Below, piece after piece: positions 8,016 through 12,358 of a stretch of DNA of 12,358 nucleotides. Under the pieces are notes generated by a model that worked only from the letters and a program-made list of their open reading frames with translations, was not told the origin of the DNA and made no database searches. Position numbers and translations under genes: made by a program. This DNA comes from Bacteroidales bacterium (lineage in GTDB: Bacteria > Bacteroidota > Bacteroidia > Bacteroidales > JALTDM01), in NCBI GenBank assembly GCA_027074135.1, contig JALTDM010000080.1, forward strand, positions 1 to 12,358, read 5' to 3'. Numbering within the stretch: the first letter of the stretch is position 1; the number at the start of each line of letters is the position of its first letter.

Positions 8016-8023
8016 TATTTTTG
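8016..8023 (+). promoter_or_regulatory. Candidate -7 element for queE
   Basis: TATTTTTG is an exact TAnnTTTG match 19 bases before the queE ATG. The nearest upstream TTTG (7998-8001) gives a 14-base spacer, shorter than usual. The same octamer also occurs at 7994-8001. Confidence 0.5.
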
Positions 8024-8042
8024 CAAGCCCAAACAATAAATA

Positions 8043-8681
8043 ATGAACAAGGACGAATTGAACAAACTTTTTGAAGCAGGCACACACCTTCCACTCATCG
8101 AAAAATTTTACACGCTTCAAGGCGAAGGATTTCACACGGGCAAGGCGGCATTTTTCATAAGGATAGGCGGATGCGACATCGGTTGCCGCTGGTGCGACAG
8201 CAAATATTCGTGGACTTTCGGACGTGACACACTCATTGAAACGGAACAACTTGCGGACGAAATAATTTCTGCAGGTCATAAAGATGTGGTAGTAACCGGC
8301 GGAGAACCAATGATGTACAACCTTGACCTTTTTACGAACCTACTGAAAAAAGCAGACATAAAAACTTACCTTGAAACTTCGGGTACACATCCCCTTACAG
8401 GCAAATGGGATTGGATATGCTTATCCCCTAAACCGCAACAACCGCCACTATCCGAATACTTTGCTTCGGCACAAGAACTTAAAGTCATAATTTACGATCC
8501 GCATCAAGACTTGGAATGGGCAGAAGAAAACGCTAAAAAAGTTCTTGATGGCACACACCTTTATTTACAACCAGAGTGGAGCAGAAGAAAACAAAACACC
8601 CCAATAATAATTGAATACATTAAGAAAAACCCTAAATGGAAACTCTCCGTCCAACTACATAAATATATTGGAATACCTTAA
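8043..8681 (+). CDS. queE: 7-carboxy-7-deazaguanine synthase (radical SAM)
   Basis: QueE is a radical SAM enzyme that converts 6-carboxytetrahydropterin to 7-carboxy-7-deazaguanine, a step toward queuosine in tRNA. The protein has 212 residues, a normal length. It opens with the substrate-binding FYTLQGEGFHTGKAAFFIR stretch (22-40). The iron-sulfur cysteines follow as C-x3-C-x2-C (Cys44, 48, 51), then the SAM-binding GGEP (86-89), a typical LSPKP motif (128-132), LQPEW and the family ending VQLHKYIGIP. The start fits the family N-terminus and has no Shine-Dalgarno, only an A-rich leader. It is divergent from recB across 49 bases. No other queuosine genes are in the window. tRNA-His, also in the window, is one of the four tRNAs with a GUN anticodon that receive queuosine, although the two genes are 7 kb apart and the link is only biochemical. 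Confidence 0.95.
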   Translation: MNKDELNKLFEAGTHLPLIEKFYTLQGEGFHTGKAAFFIRIGGCDIGCRWCDSKYSWTFGRDTLIETEQLADEIISAGHKDVVVTGGEPMMYNLDLFTNLLKKADIKTYLETSGTHPLTGKWDWICLSPKPQQPPLSEYFASAQELKVIIYDPHQDLEWAEENAKKVLDGTHLYLQPEWSRRKQNTPIIIEYIKKNPKWKLSVQLHKYIGIP

Positions 8682-8702
8682 AAATAAAAACCTTGACTAT
8701 CA

Positions 8703-8732
8703 AAAAAGGGCAACCTTACGGCTGCCCTTTTT
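8703..8732. terminator. Bidirectional terminator between queE and the pyrophosphatase gene
   Basis: A 10-bp perfect stem, AAAAAGGGCA (8703-8712) with TGCCCTTTTT (8723-8732), can extend by two inner G-C pairs after one mismatch. T runs follow on both strands (five on plus, six on minus), so it can end both convergent genes. Confidence 0.88.
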
Positions 8733-8741
8733 ATTGATTGA

Positions 8742-8761
8742 AAATAAGTTAATTCTTATTT
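8742..8761. repeat. Small inverted repeat at the pyrophosphatase stop codon
   Basis: The 7-bp arms AAATAAG (8742-8748) and CTTATTT (8755-8761) flank TTAATT and include the stop codon at 8756-8758. It is A/T-rich and weak. It may protect the 3' end, or it may have no function. Confidence 0.25.
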
Positions 8762-11143
8762 CTTTATTCTCATTGAATAGAATGTTCTGTAAACAAAGTA
8801 CAGTGCAATAGCCAAGAATACCAAACCAATGTAAGGAGCTACTGCTTGGAATTGCGGTGCTATGGCAATTTCCATTGCAAGAATACCAAACAAGGTTGTA
8901 AACTTAATAATCGGGTTCAATGACACAGATGATGTATCTTTGAACGGATCCCCTACGGTATCACCAACTACAGTTGCATCGTGCAATTCCGTTCCTTTTT
9001 CTTGCAAATCAACTTCTACTACTTTTTTGGCATTGTCCCAAGCACCACCGGCGTTAGCCATAAATATTGCTTGATACAATCCAAACACAGCTATTGCTAA
9101 CAGATAACTAATGAAGAATGAAACCGCATCCGGGGTAAATGTAGGTGATGACAAGAAAGCAACCGCTAAAGCAAAAGAAAACAGTGCTACAAAAATATTG
9201 AACATACCTTTTTGTGCATAAACAGTACAAATATGCACTACTTCTTTTGATTTTTCAGGGTCGGCTTTCTTTGGTGCATTTATATCAAGGTTTATGTTTT
9301 TCTTAATGTAAGCAACAGCCTTGTGTGCACCTGCTGTAACGGCTTGTGTAGAAGCACCTGTAAACCAATAAATAACAGCACCACCAAACAAGAATCCCAA
9401 AATTGTATATGGGTTGAGCAAGTTCAAAATGCTGTTAGGATCCATTCCGAGTGCGTGTTCTACAAGCAATATCAATGAGAAAATCATAGTAGTTGCACCC
9501 ACCACAGCCGTACCGATAAGCACTGGTTTAGCAGTAGCTTTAAATGTATTACCTGCACCGTCGTTGGCTTCCAAGTAATATTTAGCTTTTTCGAAATCAG
9601 GCTTAAAGCCAAAATCTTTTTCAATTTCACTGTCAACATCAGGTATATCTTCTATAAGCGACAATTCATAAATTGATTGAGCATTGTCTGTTACCGGTCC
9701 ATAGCTGTCAACTGCAATTGTGATAGGTCCCATTCCCAAGAAACCGAAAGCCACCAAACCGAATGCAAATACAGTTTCGTAATCCATAATTGATGCTAAT
9801 CCGTGGGTACTTACCACATAAGCAATGAACATCAACACCACGAATACCATTCCTTTCCAGAATGCACTGAAATTACCGGCAACAAATCCTGCCAAGATAT
9901 TAAGTGATGCACCTCCTTCTCTTGATGCTTCCACTACTTCAGCTACGTGTTTTGATTTAGGACTTGTAAAGAATTTTGTAAATTCAGGTATCAATGCAGC
10001 ACCAAGTGTACCAACAGATATAATTGTTGATAGTTTCCACCACAACCCGTTTGGCAGATCTTTAATTACCCAATAACTTGCCAAATAAATCATTATGATA
10101 GATAAAATTGAAGCTACCCAAACAAGTGAAGTCAACGGTTGTTCAAAATCTAAATCATCATCATTTTTATGTTTTGCATCGGAAATCCAATTGTTAAAAT
10201 AGAAAGCAACAATAGAAGTAAGTATCATCAATATACGCATTACAAATATCCAAGAAAGTAATTCTACTTGATAATCCTTGAATGCTGCCAAAAGAATGAA
10301 TGAAATAAGGGCAACACCTGTTACACCATAAGTTTCAAAACCGTCGGCTGTAGGACCAACACTATCACCTGCGTTATCGCCTGTACAATCAGCAATAACA
10401 CCAGGGTTTCTCGGATCGTCTTCACCAATCTTGAAGATAACCTTCATAAGGTCAGACCCAATATCAGCAATCTTTGTGAAAATACCACCGGCAATTCTCA
10501 AAGCAGATGCCCCAAGAGATTCACCAATAGCAAATCCGATAAAACTTGCTCCTGCATATTCACCAGGAACAAACAATAAGATAATAAGCATCATCATGAG
10601 TTCCAAAGAAATAAGCATAACACCGATACTCATACCGGCATTAAGCGGAATATGCAATAATTTCAAAGGTTTTCTTTCCAAAGAAGAAAACGCCATTCTT
10701 GAGTTTGCCAATGTGTTCATCCTGATTCCGAACCAAGCCACACTGTATGAGCCCAAAATACCCAATATAGTCCAACCGAGAATCATCATAACGCCACCAA
10801 ATCCGAAATCACCTGTTAGTCCACCAAAATAAAATGCTACTGCAGCACCAATAAACAAAAACAAGATAATCAAAAACTTACCTTGTTGAATCAAATAAGT
10901 CTTACTGGTTTGGTAAATAACCGATGCTATTCCCAACATCGACTTGTGTGCAGGTAATTTTTTTACCTTCGAAAATTGATAAAGTCCGAACAAAAATCCG
11001 AACAATATTACTAAAAATCCCCAAAAAAGAATAGTCTCATTTTTCATTCCATCGGGAACAACCAAATCAGCTTCACTTGCAAATCCTGACATTGGCAATA
11101 AAAAACCAAATAATGCAGGTGCAATAAATTTTAGCTTTTTCAT
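8756..11143 (-). CDS. hppA: Membrane-bound ion-translocating pyrophosphatase (divergent type)
   Basis: This inner-membrane enzyme hydrolyses pyrophosphate and uses the energy to pump H+ or Na+ out of the cell. It has 795 residues, somewhat long for the family, and about 16 hydrophobic segments. Active-site motifs are clear: a KIADIGSDL stretch (224-232), EDDPRNPGVIAD (241-252), GDNAGD (255-260), VDSYGPVTDNA (478-488), NAGGAWDNAKK (697-707) and VVGDTVGDPFKDTSS (725-739). The pyrophosphate loop reads CTGDNAGDSVGPTAD where most members read NVGDNVGDCAGMAAD, so it belongs to a divergent branch. The cation-specificity motif is GNTFKA with Lys535, which in the family usually means activity does not need K+. 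Residues 1-23 look like a cleavable signal peptide ending FAS. The leader has no Shine-Dalgarno and no convincing promoter. The gene lies downstream of the ribosomal operon but behind its terminator. The pumped ion cannot be assigned with certainty. Confidence 0.93.
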   Translation of the reverse strand: MKKLKFIAPALFGFLLPMSGFASEADLVVPDGMKNETILFWGFLVILFGFLFGLYQFSKVKKLPAHKSMLGIASVIYQTSKTYLIQQGKFLIILFLFIGAAVAFYFGGLTGDFGFGGVMMILGWTILGILGSYSVAWFGIRMNTLANSRMAFSSLERKPLKLLHIPLNAGMSIGVMLISLELMMMLIILLFVPGEYAGASFIGFAIGESLGASALRIAGGIFTKIADIGSDLMKVIFKIGEDDPRNPGVIADCTGDNAGDSVGPTADGFETYGVTGVALISFILLAAFKDYQVELLSWIFVMRILMILTSIVAFYFNNWISDAKHKNDDDLDFEQPLTSLVWVASILSIIMIYLASYWVIKDLPNGLWWKLSTIISVGTLGAALIPEFTKFFTSPKSKHVAEVVEASREGGASLNILAGFVAGNFSAFWKGMVFVVLMFIAYVVSTHGLASIMDYETVFAFGLVAFGFLGMGPITIAVDSYGPVTDNAQSIYELSLIEDIPDVDSEIEKDFGFKPDFEKAKYYLEANDGAGNTFKATAKPVLIGTAVVGATTMIFSLILLVEHALGMDPNSILNLLNPYTILGFLFGGAVIYWFTGASTQAVTAGAHKAVAYIKKNINLDINAPKKADPEKSKEVVHICTVYAQKGMFNIFVALFSFALAVAFLSSPTFTPDAVSFFISYLLAIAVFGLYQAIFMANAGGAWDNAKKVVEVDLQEKGTELHDATVVGDTVGDPFKDTSSVSLNPIIKFTTLFGILAMEIAIAPQFQAVAPYIGLVFLAIALYFVYRTFYSMRIKK

Positions 11144-11195
11144 ATTTTATTTATTTTTTGATTTTTGTTTTGCAATAAAATAATGTGTAAGTATT

Positions 11196-11218
11196 AAAAA
11201 AGCCCCTTGGGGGGCTTT
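11196..11218 (-). terminator. Intrinsic terminator of the rpsF-rpsR-rplI operon
   Basis: A perfect 8-bp stem, AAAGCCCC (11199-11206) with GGGGCTTT (11211-11218), has a 4-base loop. On the minus strand it is followed by six T (11201-11196). It begins 7 bases after the rplI stop codon and isolates the pyrophosphatase gene from the operon. Confidence 0.9.
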
Positions 11219-11225
11219 ATTTATC

Positions 11226-11684
11226 TTATTTATCATCTTCTTCAGCTACCACGTCAAAAGTTACATCCGCCTTTATATCCTTGTAAATCCTAACCGTTGC
11301 GGTATAGGTACCTACTTCCTTGATGTGTTCTGCATTTATGATTATATTCTTTCTGTCAACCTTGATGCCTTCTTTTTCAAGAACTTCAGCAATTTGAATA
11401 TTATTAACAGATCCGAATATCTTACCTGTAGAACTCGTCTTTGCTAGGATTTTAAGTTTAACGTTTTGCAATTTTTCTGCAGCTGTTTCTGCATCTTTCC
11501 TTATTTTTTCTTCTTTTTGAGCTCTTTGTTTCATTATTTCCTTGTGTGCTTTCTTAGCACTGGAAGTAGCCTGAACTGCATATCCTTTAGGTATAAGGTA
11601 ATTTCTTGCATAACCATCCTTAACAGTTACGATATCATCTTTATATCCCAAATTAAGTATATCTTCTTTCAAAATAATTTCCAT
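11226..11684 (-). CDS. rplI: 50S ribosomal protein bL9
   Basis: This large-subunit protein binds 23S rRNA near the L1 stalk. It has 152 residues, the usual length. The N-terminal domain carries the family signature, with LGYKDDIVTVKDGYARNYLIP (12-32). A long charged connecting helix follows (about 41-75), then the C-terminal domain with GKIFGSVNNIQIAEVL (87-102). It ends in an acidic tail, VAEEDDK. It is last in the rpsF-rpsR-rplI operon, 16 bases after the rpsR stop codon. Unlike most genes here it has a strong Shine-Dalgarno, AGGAGG at 11697-11692, seven bases before the ATG, which fixes the start. Confidence 0.97.
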   Translation of the reverse strand: MEIILKEDILNLGYKDDIVTVKDGYARNYLIPKGYAVQATSSAKKAHKEIMKQRAQKEEKIRKDAETAAEKLQNVKLKILAKTSSTGKIFGSVNNIQIAEVLEKEGIKVDRKNIIINAEHIKEVGTYTATVRIYKDIKADVTFDVVAEEDDK

Positions 11685-11691
11685 AACCTAT

Positions 11692-11697
11692 CCTCCT
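11692..11697 (-). promoter_or_regulatory. Strong Shine-Dalgarno of rplI
   Basis: On the minus strand the sequence reads AGGAGG, then ATAGGTT, then ATG: a six-base match to the anti-Shine-Dalgarno with optimal 7-base spacing. This is unusual next to the SD-less genes elsewhere in the window. Confidence 0.85.
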
Positions 11698-11700
11698 ATT

Positions 11701-11967
11701 TTATTTAAAATTATCAGTTACAAATGGCAATAAAGCAAGATGTCTTGCTCTTTTTATGGCTTTTGCCAATCTTCTTTGATATTTCAATGAAGTTCCGGTT
11801 ATTCTTCTTGGTAAGATTTTACCTTGTTCGTTTACAAACTTTTTCAAAAATTCAGGATCTTTATAATCAATGTATTTAATCCTGTTCTTTTTAAACCTGC
11901 AATATTTTTTCTTTTTAACTTCAATGTTTATCGGGGTCAAATATCTTATATCATTATCTACTGCCAT
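11701..11967 (-). CDS. rpsR: 30S ribosomal protein bS18
   Basis: This small-subunit protein pairs with bS6 on the 30S platform. It has 88 residues. The basic core is typical: KKYCRFKKNRIKYIDYKD (20-37), then LKKFVNEQGKILPRRITGT (41-59) and YQRRLAKAIKRARHLALLPF (63-82). Only one Cys (23) is present, so it is a zinc-free form. It lies between rpsF and rplI, with 13 bases after the rpsF stop. The start is fixed by a strong Shine-Dalgarno whose first bases overlap the rpsF stop codon, suggesting coupled translation. In Bacteroidota, bS18 also helps form the pocket that hides the 16S rRNA tail. Confidence 0.97.
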   Translation of the reverse strand: MAVDNDIRYLTPINIEVKKKKYCRFKKNRIKYIDYKDPEFLKKFVNEQGKILPRRITGTSLKYQRRLAKAIKRARHLALLPFVTDNFK

Positions 11968-11974
11968 GACTTAT

Positions 11975-11982
11975 CCTCCTTT
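11975..11982 (-). promoter_or_regulatory. Extended Shine-Dalgarno of rpsR
   Basis: On the minus strand the sequence is AAAGGAGG, an eight-base match to the usual 16S rRNA 3' tail, followed by ATAAGTC and the ATG (7-base spacing). It overlaps the rpsF stop codon TAA (11983-11981). Confidence 0.88.
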
Positions 11983-12337
11983 ACTTTTTATTTTCTTCTT
12001 TTTGTTGTTGTAATCTTTTTCTTCTTTTTTCATTATACTCAACTGCATATTTGTCGAGCTTCACTGTTAGGAAACGAATAATCCTTTCACTTCTGCGATA
12101 TTCAATTTCCAACTTATCTACCAAACTACCTTCTGCCTTAAATTCAAACAAGTGATAGTAGCCAGTAGTTTTCTTTTGAATCGGATAAGCCAACTTTCTT
12201 AGCCCCCAATCTTCTTCGTGGACTATTTCTCCACCATTGTCCGTGATTACTTTCCTGAAATAATCTACCGTTTCCTTTATCTGATTTTCAGATAAAACGG
12301 GAGTCAAAATGAAAACGGTTTCGTACTGATTCACCAT
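11981..12337 (-). CDS. rpsF: 30S ribosomal protein bS6
   Basis: This small-subunit platform protein forms a dimer with bS18. It has 118 residues, normal for the family. The N-terminal strand YETVFILTPVLSENQI (5-20) is typical, as are the core DWGLRKLAYPIQKKTTGYY (43-61) and RRSERIIRFLTVKL (81-94), followed by a basic, Gln- and Lys-rich tail. It is the first visible gene of the rpsF-rpsR-rplI operon. Its own leader is A/T-rich with no Shine-Dalgarno in the 21 bases visible, unlike the two genes that follow. In other bacteria a bS6:bS18 complex can bind the rpsF leader and repress the operon. That region lies outside the window. Confidence 0.97.
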   Translation of the reverse strand: MVNQYETVFILTPVLSENQIKETVDYFRKVITDNGGEIVHEEDWGLRKLAYPIQKKTTGYYHLFEFKAEGSLVDKLEIEYRRSERIIRFLTVKLDKYAVEYNEKRRKRLQQQKEENKK

Positions 12338-12358
12338 AATTACTTAATTTTTTTAATG

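Noticed and set aside
7994..8098. N-terminal extension of the recB frame to ATG 8098
   Set aside because: These 35 residues overlap the start of queE on the other strand, lie upstream of the likely promoter and do not resemble RecB N-termini.
7965..8279. Minus-strand frame opposite queE
   Set aside because: It is antisense to the conserved iron-sulfur motif region of queE and has no recognisable domain.
10431..10832. Plus-strand frame of 133 codons opposite the pyrophosphatase
   Set aside because: It mirrors conserved membrane segments of hppA in an opposite frame and has the composition expected of an antisense shadow.

Overview
The window comes from an AT-rich bacterium, most likely a member of the Bacteroidota. 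Three things point there. Several promoters fit the phylum's TTTG / TAnnTTTG pattern. Most genes have no Shine-Dalgarno sequence, only an A-rich leader. The gene content also fits: an outer-membrane barrel fragment, a large TerB-ABCG-type transporter, a divergent membrane pyrophosphatase and rpsF-rpsR-rplI. No stretch of 300 bases or more lacks a gene.

Left edge (1-700): an unrecognised minus-strand reading frame runs off the window. Its 5' end overlaps a plus-strand fragment (158-460) that looks like the last strands of an outer-membrane beta-barrel protein. A clear tRNA-His(GUG) follows, with its own promoter and terminator. Centre (702-8681): a family 9 glycosyltransferase converges with a 1018-residue ABC protein, leaving 3 bases between their stop codons. 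A RecB-type helicase-nuclease lies upstream of the ABC gene on the same strand. It is divergent from queE, the deazaguanine synthase of queuosine biosynthesis, and the two share a 49-base promoter region. Right side (8703-12358): a hairpin terminator separates queE from a convergent membrane pyrophosphatase gene. Upstream of that, on the same strand and behind its own terminator, is the ribosomal operon rpsF-rpsR-rplI (bS6, bS18, bL9).

Most of this is housekeeping: translation, tRNA supply and modification, envelope glycan assembly, DNA-end repair, and ion pumping driven by pyrophosphate. I found no obvious undescribed multi-gene system. The signals most worth following are four. First, strong Shine-Dalgarno sequences stand in front of rpsR and rplI only, in a phylum whose ribosomes normally hide the anti-Shine-Dalgarno using bS6, bS18 and bS21. 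Second, the ABC protein carries an N-terminal helical domain, a CxxC linker and a very large lysine-rich loop before its last membrane helix. Third, the pyrophosphatase belongs to a divergent type, with a lysine at the cation-specificity position and a signal-like N-terminus. Fourth, the overlapping frames at the left edge suggest a past rearrangement.
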